63,649 bases of DNA from Lachnospiraceae bacterium (GTDB lineage Bacteria; Bacillota; Clostridia; Lachnospirales; Lachnospiraceae): contig JAFYYN010000173.1 in NCBI GenBank assembly GCA_017557525.1, forward strand, positions 1 through 63,649, in the 5' to 3' direction. Position numbers and translations under genes: made by a program. Each line of letters begins with the position of its first letter. Positions within the stretch are counted from its first letter, which is position 1. This document shows, one piece after another, positions 25,770 through 37,400 of this stretch. Below the pieces are notes generated by a model, which saw nothing but the letters and a program-made list of their open reading frames with translations, was not told the origin of the DNA and searched no databases.

Positions 25770-26126
25770 ATGAGGTTTCAAGACTTAGAAGCGTGTCCGT
25801 TCTGCGGCTGTGATGAGTTCTATGAGAAACAGCAAACAAGAGGAACAATTCATTATCGCATAAGATTTGATGGAAAAGAAACTGATAACTCGGATATGTA
25901 TGATAGTTTGCTCACAATGTATTCAGGAAGAGCATACTGTAATGATTGCAAGCGTTATCTTGGCAATTACATAAAAGATGAAGTCGGTAAAGTTGCACAG
26001 AGAAAGTGTTTTGAGAATTCCTTAGAAGGCGAAAGTCAGGAAGTAAAGGACTTTTTCAAAAAAGCTATAGCTGACAATAAAGAGTTTCAGAAGAAGATAG
26101 AATCTGAAAGGGTGAGAAAATGGTAA
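25770..26126 (+). CDS. Zinc-ribbon protein, 118 aa
   Basis: Two Cys pairs, CPFCGCDEF near residue 9 and YCNDCKRY near residue 52, form a probable zinc ribbon of the Lar/treble-clef kind. A helical, Lys/Glu-rich C-terminal half follows. AAAGGAG precedes the start. Function unknown. Confidence 0.65.
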   Translation: MRFQDLEACPFCGCDEFYEKQQTRGTIHYRIRFDGKETDNSDMYDSLLTMYSGRAYCNDCKRYLGNYIKDEVGKVAQRKCFENSLEGESQEVKDFFKKAIADNKEFQKKIESERVRKW

Positions 26127-26389
26127 CAGGAATACTCGGATACAACAGCAGCAACGACAGATACGGCTTGCTTGTAATGGATTTATGGAGGATAGAGGGC
26201 TTTCACTGTGGTGACTTGCTCGATGTTTGGGACAGCGCAAAAGAAGAATGGATACCCACAAGAATGGAAATGCGCTGGCAAGCCCCTTCGTTTCCGCCAA
26301 AGCGTAATGACGGTTGGTATTTGGTAGGCACTCCATACAGTGGAACAGCCTTAGAGGGACTAAAAGTTAGAGTAAATGATTACCAATAG
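26120..26389 (+). CDS. DUF5348 domain protein
   Basis: 89 aa. The segment FHCGDLLDVWDSAKEEWIPT then RMEMRW and WYLVGTPYSG follows the DUF5348 pattern seen in clostridial mobile elements. Overlaps the preceding gene by 7 bp. Molecular role not known. Confidence 0.7.
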   Translation: MVTGILGYNSSNDRYGLLVMDLWRIEGFHCGDLLDVWDSAKEEWIPTRMEMRWQAPSFPPKRNDGWYLVGTPYSGTALEGLKVRVNDYQ

Positions 26390-26424
26390 GAACGTGCTAT
26401 ATAGCATAATTGGGAAGTGATAAA

Positions 26425-26739
26425 ATGTTAATATTAACAATCAAAAAACAATGGTTTGATATGATTGCTGTAGGAGTAAAAAAAGAAGAATACAGGGATA
26501 TTAAGCCATATTATACATCGAGATTTACGAGTATTGGCTTACTTGATAAAACGTCAAGACCTACAAATACAAGCGTATGGATTATGTTCCGAAATGGATA
26601 TTCAAAGAGTTCGCCTACATTAAAGGCATTATGTAGGCTTGATGTAAAGCAAGGCAATACTACATGGGGCGCAGAGCCTGATACAACTTACTATACACTA
26701 AAAATTGAAGAAACTGAAAATGATAGGAAGGGAGAATGA
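26425..26739 (+). CDS. ASCH-like domain protein
   Basis: 104 aa from ATG 26425 (GGAAG upstream). The opening MLILTIKKQWFDMI-GVKKEEYRDIKPYY matches the ASCH/ASC-1 homology pattern (I-x-P/K ... G-K-K-x-E-Y-R). ASCH domains are thought to bind RNA or modified nucleotides. Assignment from sequence likeness only. Confidence 0.6.
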   Translation: MLILTIKKQWFDMIAVGVKKEEYRDIKPYYTSRFTSIGLLDKTSRPTNTSVWIMFRNGYSKSSPTLKALCRLDVKQGNTTWGAEPDTTYYTLKIEETENDRKGE

Positions 26740-26741
26740 GA

Positions 26742-27404
26742 ATGTGTATGAGTATTAAGGACTTTATGTCACCAACAGAACTTGAAAATATCAATAATAA
26801 CAATAAAAATGTTAAAAAGAGCAGTATTGACAGAAAAGAAACAACAAAGTTACTTACTGATATTCTTGTAGCAGATAGATTGAATGATAGAAAATACTAT
26901 GCAAAGGAAGTGACTTTGGATTATGGTACATCTCATTCTAAAAGAATAGATGTTATGCAGTTTTCTCCAAAAGGTGTTGTCCATTTGTCTGATATAGAGA
27001 AAGGAATATTTACAAGCTATGAGATAAAATCTTGTATAGAAGATGTTTATAGTGGTAACGGGCTGAATTTCTATGGAGAAAAGAATTATATCGTCACAAC
27101 TATGGATACATACAAAAAGCTTCAGGAAGATATAAACAGTGGTGATTTGGGACGTTTCATTTTGGATCATTATCCTGAATCTTCTCATCACTACGGATTT
27201 ATGATACCGGTTCCAAGCAGTATCAACCTTAAAGATACCAAAGCAATTTATGCAGAATTTGAGAATCCTACTCCCTTTAAAGGTTCAGCTTCAGAATGGA
27301 AATTATGGACTGCAATTGTCTGTAATGAAGGACCGAGAGTGCGTTCTATTGTTGAACTGCTGTTCTGTATGTTAAGGAGTAAGCATTCCTACACGAATCA
27401 TTGA
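26742..27404 (+). CDS. Protein with PD-(D/E)XK nuclease-like motif
   Basis: 220 aa. The start is placed at ATG 26742, seven bases after GGAAGGGAG; an ATG at 26736 overlaps the preceding stop. The core KRIDVMQFSP ... SYEIKSCIEDV ... YIVTT has the Asp and Glu-x-Lys layout of PD-(D/E)XK nucleases or their inactive relatives. It could be a nuclease or a DNA-repair-like factor. Family not identified. Confidence 0.5.
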   Translation: MCMSIKDFMSPTELENINNNNKNVKKSSIDRKETTKLLTDILVADRLNDRKYYAKEVTLDYGTSHSKRIDVMQFSPKGVVHLSDIEKGIFTSYEIKSCIEDVYSGNGLNFYGEKNYIVTTMDTYKKLQEDINSGDLGRFILDHYPESSHHYGFMIPVPSSINLKDTKAIYAEFENPTPFKGSASEWKLWTAIVCNEGPRVRSIVELLFCMLRSKHSYTNH

Positions 27405-27447
27405 ATTAACATCGTAATTATAAAATAAAGTAAAAAGAGGTGCAAAG

Positions 27448-28182
27448 GTGCGGAATATAAAATTATCCAATAAAATATTTGATTTCGGCTTAAATCCGAA
27501 AGAAATGAGCATATATGCATATTTATGTAGCTTACCGTCAGAAAATCCAATGTTTGAGGGTAACGCAGTTAAAGTAAAACAGGCTACAATTGCTCAGAAA
27601 TGCGGTATAAAGGCTGTGCAAACGGTATCAAAGGTAATTGATACCCTTGCAGCAAAAGGGCTTGTAATACCGCTTAAACGCTCCGTAAAGCAAAACGGAC
27701 ATAAAGGTACATACATATATGAAATAAAGAAGCTGCCAACAAATGACAGCTTCTTTTTTATGGATCGCAGCGTGTTCGGAAAGCTCGTTCCGAGACAGAT
27801 GATGATATATCTGTTTATATGTAAGAGCTATTCGCTGCAGCTCAAGGACAGTTGGAACAGCTACAATGACATATCAGCGCAGACCGGTATGAAGCGTGAG
27901 ACGATTATAGATACGATCTCAGAGCTTGAACAATTAAAACTAATACGTAAGAGCAGACGTAAGGCAAGGGATAATAAAAGACTATATGTCGATAACCATT
28001 ACTTCCTTATCCTGTATGTTAGGGGAAAGATAAAGAAACAAGCAAAAAAAATAGCCCGATTGTACTGCAAATGCAATCGGACTGGTTCATCGCTTTTAAA
28101 AAGCTTTAAATTCACTTGTTATAATATCACAAAAAAGAAGATTTGTCAAGTCAGCGGAAATAATTTTTTTGAAAGTGGGTAG
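27448..28182 (+). CDS. Tandem winged-helix protein (replication-initiator or regulator-like)
   Basis: 244 aa, GTG start behind AGAGGTG. Two similar winged-helix units: residues 1-95 (FGLNPKEMSIYAYLCSL ... IAQKCG-VSKVIDTLAAKGLV) and 100-180 (FFFMDRSVFGKL ... WNSYNDISAQTGMKRETI ... LEQLKLIRKSRR). The second resembles RepA_N-type initiator and HTH_36 domains. The last 40 codons overlap a minus-strand small-RNA unit and look like read-through, so the original protein may have been shorter. Confidence 0.6.
   Translation: MRNIKLSNKIFDFGLNPKEMSIYAYLCSLPSENPMFEGNAVKVKQATIAQKCGIKAVQTVSKVIDTLAAKGLVIPLKRSVKQNGHKGTYIYEIKKLPTNDSFFFMDRSVFGKLVPRQMMIYLFICKSYSLQLKDSWNSYNDISAQTGMKRETIIDTISELEQLKLIRKSRRKARDNKRLYVDNHYFLILYVRGKIKKQAKKIARLYCKCNRTGSSLLKSFKFTCYNITKKKICQVSGNNFFESG
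28043..28114 (-). ncRNA. Predicted small RNA D, antisense to the 27448 gene
   Basis: Promoter at 28121-28149. The transcript of about 70 nt ends at a hairpin with arms CCGATTG (28056-28062) and CAATCGG (28074-28080), followed on the minus strand by eight T residues. It lies wholly within the 3' end of the winged-helix gene and is complementary to it. Confidence 0.6.
28121..28149 (-). promoter_or_regulatory. Promoter of RNA D
   Basis: Minus-strand TTGACA (28144-28149), 17 bp, TATTAT (28121-28126). Confidence 0.7.
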
Positions 28183-28350
28183 TCCGCTAATTTACACTCA
28201 TCTTCTAAGTACCCAATAACTTGCTATATTGAAATAAAAAAACAAGTCTATTACTTTAAGTATATTATAACTTAGAATATATAATTCTTTATTATAATAT
28301 GCTTTTTGTTGTGCGGCGTTAAGGAATAATTGTGCCGTGAAAGAAAGCGC

Positions 28351-28370
28351 GTTTTTCTTTTTCAATAAAG
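28351..28370 (+). repeat. Pyrimidine-rich intergenic motif
   Basis: GTTTTTCTTTTTCAATAAAG, the best-preserved form of the recurring motif. Confidence 0.55.
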
Positions 28371-28442
28371 CCTGATTTCGCAGTAAAGGAGGTTTCTATC
28401 TGTTCCGTTGTTTTAAGTAACAGCGTTTTTATGTACATAATA

Positions 28443-28471
28443 TTGACTTATGGCTTAAAATATACTATGAT
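28443..28471 (+). promoter_or_regulatory. Promoter of the giant gene
   Basis: TTGACT (28443-28448), 17 bp, TATGAT (28466-28471). The predicted start near 28478 gives a leader of only about 12 nt before ATG 28490. Confidence 0.65.
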
Positions 28472-28489
28472 AAGGGAGGAATTTTCATC

Positions 28490-31400
28490 ATGTTAGAGCC
28501 TACACCCGTCGGACATTTCAGTAAACTTGGCGCACAGACTATTGCAAAAGTCACAAGTAACGATGCTGAATATCTCAAATTCTTGAAGTATTTCGGTAGA
28601 GTTTTCAAGCATCCTGTTTCCGTTGCGCTTGAATTCTATTCAAACAAGCCTGACGCACAGTTCATTGCTTCAAAAGGGCAATGGGAACGTGCTGATTATC
28701 ATGTTGCTATCGGTGCAAAAGGTATTAATTTTCTCGATCAAAAGGGCAATTTGATTACTCTTTATGATTTTGAGGACGTTATTGAGGAAATACCGCCAAA
28801 GCGTTGGTCTGTTACTCAGAATAATGTTTCTGCAATACGTTCTCAGCTTAATTTACCTTCTGACACTCCATTGTTCATTGAGTTAGAAGGCTCTGTAACC
28901 TCTCCAATCGACGATTTGAGCATTATTCAGGATTTGGGACTTGCAGCATTGCCTGATACTGACAAGCTAAAATTCCGTGATTCTTATCATAACATGATAC
29001 AGGTTATGCTTACAGGCAGACTTGAAGTAAACGGAGCAATATATAGAATACAACCTGACAGAGCTGCTTTAGGCTATTGTCAGACTGACGAGCAGAAGTT
29101 TTATCTTCTTACCGCAGCAGCTTCGGCTGCAAGAAAAGCTCTAACAAGTCTTGAATATGCATTTGATACACTCCGTACACAGAATGAAATAATCAGAAAG
29201 GAAGCGAATGAAAATGAAATACGCAGAATGGCAGAAACTCAGTCAGGAAGAAAAGCTGACAGTACCGGCAGCGGACTATCCGCAGCTTCAGACTACGGAA
29301 CTTCACAACGGAGTAACATCAGCGAAAGTAGAGAAGAAGGACGGACAGATAGGCTGGCTTCTGACACAGGAAGTCGGGGCAATGAAACAGGAGAAATGGT
29401 TTCCGGAGATAACAACGGAAACACTGAAATCGGGAACAGAAACGATAGAGCAGCCATATCTTCTGAATCCGTTGGACGGTCTGTACACTCCGATGATAGA
29501 GTACAACGAACCATCACTGGAGGAACAGCCGATAGGGATATTCGGCAAAATGTGGATGGAGAATATGGAGAAGAATTACCCGGAGAAAGTCGAAATGATG
29601 ATGTTCTTTCACAGGTATCTGACGGTAGCAAGGTCGGTGGACAAGAGAGCGGAGGAATATTACGATCAGCTGAGCGAACAGTACAACAGGAACAATCCAC
29701 GTCCTCAGAACAGCTCGGAGGAAATAGCGACTTGGGAGACAATGAAGAAATACGAGATAGAACACCTGATAATGACGGAAGTAGTTCTCGTACCGGTAAC
29801 GACTCCCTGAACGTTGATATAAATATCAACTCAGAAATTGCCGATAAATGGGACAATCTCGATGTTATAATAGATAATAAGAATGGTTCTATTGATTGGA
29901 TTTACTTTAATCCTGATAGTCTATCTGGTGGTCAGCTCGTTATCAATCATATCCGTGATGAGCAATTTGAGGAAGCTTCAAGATTTGACAGCATTTACGA
30001 TTATCTTAATTCTGTAGCTGATCAGCAGCTTGTCGATATTGATACATCAGATTTTTATGTTGCTGCTACTCAGTATCTTGATATTGCTGATAATGGGAAC
30101 GCTGCATTAGTCAGCACAACCGGCAATTCAAAGGAAATAGAGCAGTTCTTGCAGAACTACGCCAAAAATTTAAAATTGAATAATAATGCTTACGCTGAGT
30201 ATCGTGCTTCACTGCGGAATACGGTTTATACCCGTCTGAACGATACCCAGCGTTTTAAATTCTCCCATTGTAAATACGTTGAAGAACCAAAAAACTGCAT
30301 TTGGGGACAAATAGATAACGCTGTACGTATAAACAATGGTATTTTTGAGGTTTCAACAGCTTCACACGGCGGTATTATGATAAGATCCGAGGTGGCAAAA
30401 GCGATTTTATCAAGAGAAGCTCAGAAAATCGCACAGAAAGAACACGATTGGTATTTCTATGAGGAAGATTGTGCTTATGCTGTAGCATTGAGAGAAATCG
30501 TTGATAAAAACCTGTTCAGCGATATTAATTCTTATTTTTCAAAGCAGTATAACAAGACAACAGACGATTTCCTCCCGAAATTCAACGAAGCAATAAATCT
30601 TTCTCTACAGCGTTGGTTCTCGTCATATTGGGATAAGCGTGAGACAGCGTTATATAATACCTTGTCTCCTGAAGAACAGGCAGAAGAAATAGGACAGCTT
30701 TCTTTCGGGGATAATGCTGCGGAGAGCGTAGAAGATAAAGAGGTTTCAGCTATCAGAAGTCGTGAGATACAAAAAGCTATCCATGATATTAAGCGACGAA
30801 TAGATAACTTCGATCCTCAAACCGGTAAGTCACAGGAGCTTGAAAAACAGAAAGCTTTACTAAAATTCTTCCAATCTGCAAATAGCAACGATATTGAGCT
30901 TACTCCTGAGAGCTTTAAGAGTTTTATGGAACAGTCTGCCGTTGATACAAATATCAACAGTGATGCAGCTGATAAGCAGACTAATTTGCAAGCTCTTTTC
31001 AGCGTAGAAGTCAACGGAGAACAGAGCTTTTATAAGGTCAGCAATAAATCATCTGATGATATACTGCGTATTGCAAAGTCTGAATTACCGAGGTTAGGCT
31101 TTAACAACATCGGTGATAAGATAAGTGAAATAGAGTATGCTGAAATACAGCAGAGTTCTGCCTTTACATTCTCTGTAGATATCAATCTCGATACTAATAT
31201 GGCAAGTCTTTATAGTGTAAACCAAGGATACGGAGGTATATCAGAGGGAGATAGGACAGATGATAATGTAAGCATAATAAATATCCGTCTTTCTGATTAC
31301 AGAGTGCCTTATCGTGGACTTGCAGCTGAGAAAATACCTGTAAGTGCAAGCTATGCAATATCTATGTGGGAGAATGGTTTCCCCGTATATCTGAATAATG

Positions 31401-34400
31401 AGGTCGTTCCGAAAAGGAATGAGCTTGCAGTGGGTACCGATGTGACTGAACTGTTCAGTGATGATAAAGTATTTTCAGCTGAATTTGGCGATGTTAAAAA
31501 GCAGCAGTTGATAGATGCTGTATCAAGTGATATAAGCGATATTGATGCTGCAATGCCCGAAGAAAAATACATTGATATACGTGATTTCGTAGAGCACGAT
31601 GAAAATAACGTATTTGAATGGGATAACGGACAAAATGTATATTTGAACGTCACCAAAGCTCTTATAGACCGTAATATGGGATTCATTGATGATTATCTCA
31701 CTGCTGTTAAAAATGAATTTGACAGCTTTAGAGGTGAAACAGCGCAGAATAGGCTTGTAGAGTATGCGAATTATGCGCCACCTGAGAAAGAATGCGATAC
31801 GGTCTTAGATATGCCTGAATATAGTTTGAGCATAGATCTCAAGGAGATTGATGAGCTTTATATCAAAGATGAGTATTCATATTATGAGGGCGGTATAGAT
31901 TCTGACGGTCATGAGCGAAAAGATAATTATTCTCGTCATAATAGAAGCCTTACAATCAGTCTTGATCCATACGGTGTTGTATATGTAAATTCGTATGATG
32001 ATAGAGATTTGTACGATCCTTATCGTGAAAAAGATTATGATGTTTCAGATTCAAATGAAGTTAAGGCTCTCAGAGAACAGGTTATCGAGTTTATAAAAAC
32101 ATCAGAAGATTTGTCAATAACCTCATATAATGAGGGAAGAACACAGGATTTTCAAGTAAAAGCAGCTGATAGTGAAACTGCAATTGCTGATGATAATATG
32201 CTTTCTTCCGGTCCGATTGTGGACGGTGTACAGGTCTATGAAGCTCTCGCAGCCGAAATAGACAGAGGTACGGGTTTTGTCAACGGAAAAATACGTGTAC
32301 AGGAGTTCTATGAAAAAAGTCGTAGCATTCCTAATCATCCTACAACCAAAGAATTAGCTGAATGCCTGAAAAAAGAATATGGTATTGGCGGTCATAGTGG
32401 CAGCGGCAATATTACTATGGTTGATTATAACAGCAAAGGCATGACTTTTTCTTTTCAAAATGGTGAGAAATTCCGTCATTCATGGTTTGATGTAGCTTCA
32501 TTAGCTGAATATCGCCTTAGAGAGAACATATATCTTTCACCTGAACAGCAAAATGAATGGCAAAGAATAAAAGCTAACCGTTCACCGGAGCTTAATTATG
32601 AGCCTTATGAAATTAAAATCGGAGATCAATTCCGTCAGAAAGCTACTCATGTAGTTTCTGAGGTTGTAGCCCTTACAGACACAGAACCGTATTATAAGGG
32701 CGATTATACCGTCAAAAGAATGCAGGGAGCTTCTGAGATAACTGAAAACGTTTCATATAATATTCTTCTCAGCGATTTATACCAATTCATCGGTAATTCC
32801 AACGACTTAAAAGCTGAACAGGAAAAAGATAACTCAAATACATTTGAGATATACCAAGTTAAAAGTGGTGAAGATTATCGTTATTACAGGTTTACGAGCT
32901 ATGAAATGCTGCACAACGAAGGAAATACAGTTGATTTCAATAATTATGAGCTGAAATATACAGCTGAACTTGTTGACGGAACAACACTTGAAGATATTTA
33001 CACACGCTTCAATGTAGAACATCCCGATGATTTTACTGGACATTCGCTATCTGTAAGTGATGTTATTGTCGTTCACGATGATGATGTTACTACTGCATAT
33101 TATATTGATGATGTTGGGTATAAGAAAGTTCCTGAATTCCTTCAGTTAGAGCAGAAAGAGGATATTGTTGAGGATTTCCAAAATAAAAATACTGCAACAA
33201 CTGATACACCTGATTATAGTCAAGCAATACATGAGGGCTTTACAGCTTTATATAGTAGTCACACCTATACTGAAAAGCAAAATAAATTTCTTAAACGTCT
33301 TGAAAACTACGCTGCAAATAACAATGTGACCGAAAACATTGTCAATACGGCATTTGAAAAGGGTGCTGCATTTAGAAATACTTACGGTAACAAGGAATAT
33401 ATAAGTCGTAATCTTTTTGCAAGGCGTTTAGGCTCTCTTGAAAAAGAGCTTGAAAGTAATATAAGAGCTGTTATAAATCCACAGGAGCTTGAAGAAAAGA
33501 TACATCAGGTTATTACCAATGCCGGTTATGACGGTGGCGTTGACGAAAAAAAGGAATATACTTCATTCAAAGAAGCTCTTGAAGTCGGACAGAAATATAT
33601 TGAGGACGGTTATCTTGGATTTGCGATTTATAATCAGAATACGCAAATGATAGAGCGTGTAGAAGGAGATTTCCCTGTAACAACTGCTTTCAGCGATGAA
33701 ATACTAAAAATTAATGGTATAGATAATCGGAAAGTTGAAGTGAATACCGTTATAAATGGCAATAACTTGGAGAATACTGATGCTTTGGCAACTGCAAAGC
33801 AGCTTATAAATGAGTTTTGCGAAGATGAATACGAAATATCAGCTGATTTCAGTGATATGCATAACGTAGCACTTGCACACACAACGCTAACCGATGAACA
33901 AGTACCAGTTCAAGTTACAGCTGACTTATTAGACTATAAACTCATATATGAGTTTGGCTATGAAGTGTTCAAAACAGAGAAGTTCAGCAGCATTGAAGAT
34001 ATGGTTCAGAACGGGCTCACAGGTCTTGATTTTGCTGACCTTGTCGATGTTCCTGATGAACTTATCGAAAAATACGTACCGAATATAAAGGATTACTACA
34101 ATCAATATGCGATTTTATCACGTTGCAAGCAAGACTGTATTTATGCTATAAACAGAGCAGAACACATCGACAGTATAAAAAGCTTAAACAAATATCTTTA
34201 TCTTGGTTCTGTTGATGGTTGTATCAGCACTATGCATGAGCTGTACGAACAGTTACCGGATAATGCAAAGCCTGAATGGTTGACACTTGAAGATATAAAT
34301 GAATATGAAACGCAGCTTACTGAAATTTCCCGAAATATAGCTTCAAATCCCGTTGATACAAATATCAACGCTGAAACAACTGTTGATACAAGTAGCAACG

Positions 34401-37400
34401 ATATAGAGCAGCTGACAGATGAAGCAAATGCAACGACATTAGCAGAGATCGAAGTCGGAGACATTCTCTATTTAAAAGAGCCTGAAAGTGGCGAAATGAT
34501 GTATTTCCGCATTGACAGTTTTCAGGACAACTTTATGGTAAGTATGAGTCGTGTTGCTGATGCTGCCGGAAATGATTTTACAGAGATTGGAAAAGCAAGT
34601 ATAGGTATTATTGATGGTCACTGGAGAGAAACGCTGCTTGACCATAATACTGATTCTCCAATATTGCGATATACAAAGAACTATCAGGAAGAACTAAAGC
34701 AGCAAAATAATATTGCTACAAATAGCAACGAAGCTCCCGTTGAGGAAAGAGTTCATAAAAGAGCGTCAAGAGCTGAAATGCTTTACAGAGAGTTCACAGA
34801 AGCATATCCTGACATTGCTAATGGTACTCACACATACGAACGATATGGTGAGGACTATGACGAATACGGTGAAAACGATGCATTTGAACCTCTTTCTCTC
34901 GAATACTTAGGTGATGATACATATTCATTCATGACATGGTATGTTCAGAATGGTGACTTAATGCATGATCCTGATTTTGTTTTCACGCTCGATCATGAAA
35001 ACAAAGAACTTCATGTATGGGAGTTCCAAATGGACGGTGTTCCGGCATTTGGTACGTTATATGAAAGAGTAGAGCAAGAGGACGGTTCAATTGACAGAAA
35101 GTTGCAAGCTTCACTGGAGGATAATTTCAGAACCAATCTCAGAAATGCAATAGCTGTTAAGCGTGAATTAACTGCATATACGGATATAAATGGTGAAGAA
35201 CACGAACTAAAGTCAAATGAACCACAAGTTAAACCTGAAACGCCTGAAATAAATGATAGCAGCGCATATTATCGTGAAGCTCTGAATTCTTTTTCAGAGA
35301 AGCATGGTTTAGGAGAGCTGAATATCAAAAACTCCGATAATGGCTTTCATATCACTGAAAAGTTTAAGGACGGTATTTCTGTTCCAATATGGTTCATATC
35401 ACATCGAGAGCCGACTTTACTGACTAATAACGAACTTGAAAAAGAGTTTGAATTAATTGAAAAACAAGCTGAAAGGAACAAAACAACTGTATCAGAAATG
35501 GATTTCAGGGAGCGTAGAGTTGAGGAACACGGCGGTATGACAGAACTTCCTATGGTTCAGGACAATCTACCTGAAATAAACTTTGCAAGAGATCCAAGGC
35601 AAAAGATTTCTGATAATAATATCGCTCTTATCGAACTTAATAGATTAAGAACCTGTGAAGCAAATGGAAGATATCCTTTTGATAAGGGACGAAATGACTA
35701 TAACAGCATAGATAATTCTCTTGCACGTTTGCGTGGATATTCAGGTTGGGGTGGTGTTCCTCAGTTATTCGATGAAACTTTCTCAAATTTAAAATATTTG
35801 AGAGATGCAATAAAATCAAGACTTACACCTGAAGAATATGCAAATGCACGTAGAAGTACCCTTACATCGCACTATACACCACAAGTTATTATTGACGCAA
35901 TGTACAAAACAATACGTAATATGGGACTTCCAAAGAATTCAAGAATACTTGAACCGTCCTGTGGAACAGGTAATTTCATAGCACGTATGCCGCATGATAT
36001 GGGCAAAGGTGGTATTGTCGGTGTAGAAATTGACTCGATTACAGCTGATATTGCTAAATATCTCAATGTTCCAATGGATAATCCGTATGCTGACGAAAAA
36101 GACGAAATACTGAGAGATAAGCGAGATATTAAGATACTGAACTGTGGCTTTGAACGTTCAGGACTTGAAAACAACAGCTTTGACCTTGCTATTGGTAATG
36201 TCCCTTTCGGAGAATTTAAACTGAATGATCCTGATTATACTGATGATTGGTATATACATGACGCATTCTTCCGTAAAGCACTTGATAAAGTTGCACCGGG
36301 CGGTATTGTTGCATTTGTAACATCTACGGGTACACTGGATAAGAAAAATCCAAAAATAAGAGAATATCTTGCAACTCGTGCAGAGCTTGTAGGTGCTGTA
36401 AGATTACCAAATAATGCTTTTGCCGATGCCGGTACAAGCACGTCAACAGATATTGTATTCTTACAAAAGAGAAAAGAGCTTTTAAAGGTTCACGATCCAA
36501 AGCCGGATTGGTGCTATACGCTGCCTGTTGAGGTTGAAATGGTCGGAAAGAAGTATGAAGGTGAAAAGCGTACAGCATATATTAACTCATATTTCGTTCA
36601 AAATCCGCAAATGGTACTTGGTACTATAAAGCAGACTACTCACTTTGATATGCTTACCTGTGAGCCAATAGAGGGCAAAACTCTTAAAGAACAGCTCGAT
36701 ATTGCTTTCAGGCAGCTCAATGCAAAAATATCCATTGATAAGAGAGAACAGTCTGTTCTCGAAAAGAAGGGATATATTGAGCCTTGGGGTAAAAGTTTCA
36801 CTTATCAGATTAAGGACGATAAGGTTTTCTTCAATACTGGAAATGCAATGGAAGAAGTTGAAACAAAGGGCAAGAGCTTAGATAAGTACAAAGCACTTTG
36901 TCAACTCAGGGATACAACAAGAGAGCTACTTGAAAAACAAGTAACAACCGATATTGATTATGACCTTACACCATTAAGGAATAAGCTGAATGAGCAATAT
37001 GACAGTTTTGTCAAGGAATATGGAAATACTACAAGCAAAGCAATTATCAAGCTATTCAGAAAAGACGCAGATTACCCAATACTGGCTGCATTAGAAAGTG
37101 TTGATCCTGATACTAAGGTAGTCACAAAAGCTGATATTTTCACTCGCAGAACAGTTAATCCAATCAAAGAAATTACAGAAGTCGATACGATTGAAGAAGC
37201 AATGCAAGTTTCTCTTGACAAGAAAGGAAAAATTGACATAGGATATATGTCATGGCTGCTGCAAAATAAATACGATGATATGAATATATCATCAGTAGCG
37301 GAAAAGATTGCTGATGAACTTCTTGAAAGAGGACTTGTATTCAAGGATCCGGCAAAGTTAGCAACAGGCAAGCCTTATGCTGCTATTGTGGATAGATCTG

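Larger units (their letters stand above)
28183..28489. other. Intergenic region before the giant gene
   Basis: About 300 bp, AT-rich. It holds a copy of the pyrimidine motif (28351-28370), an AAAGGAGG followed by a possible very short leader reading frame and a CTGTT/AACAG hairpin, and the promoter at 28443. No gene seen. Confidence 0.5.

Noticed and set aside
29293-29856. 187-codon minus-strand ORF across the overprinted region
   Set aside because: Arises because two plus frames are already constrained. The translation is Ser/Pro/Leu-rich low complexity without a ribosome-binding site.
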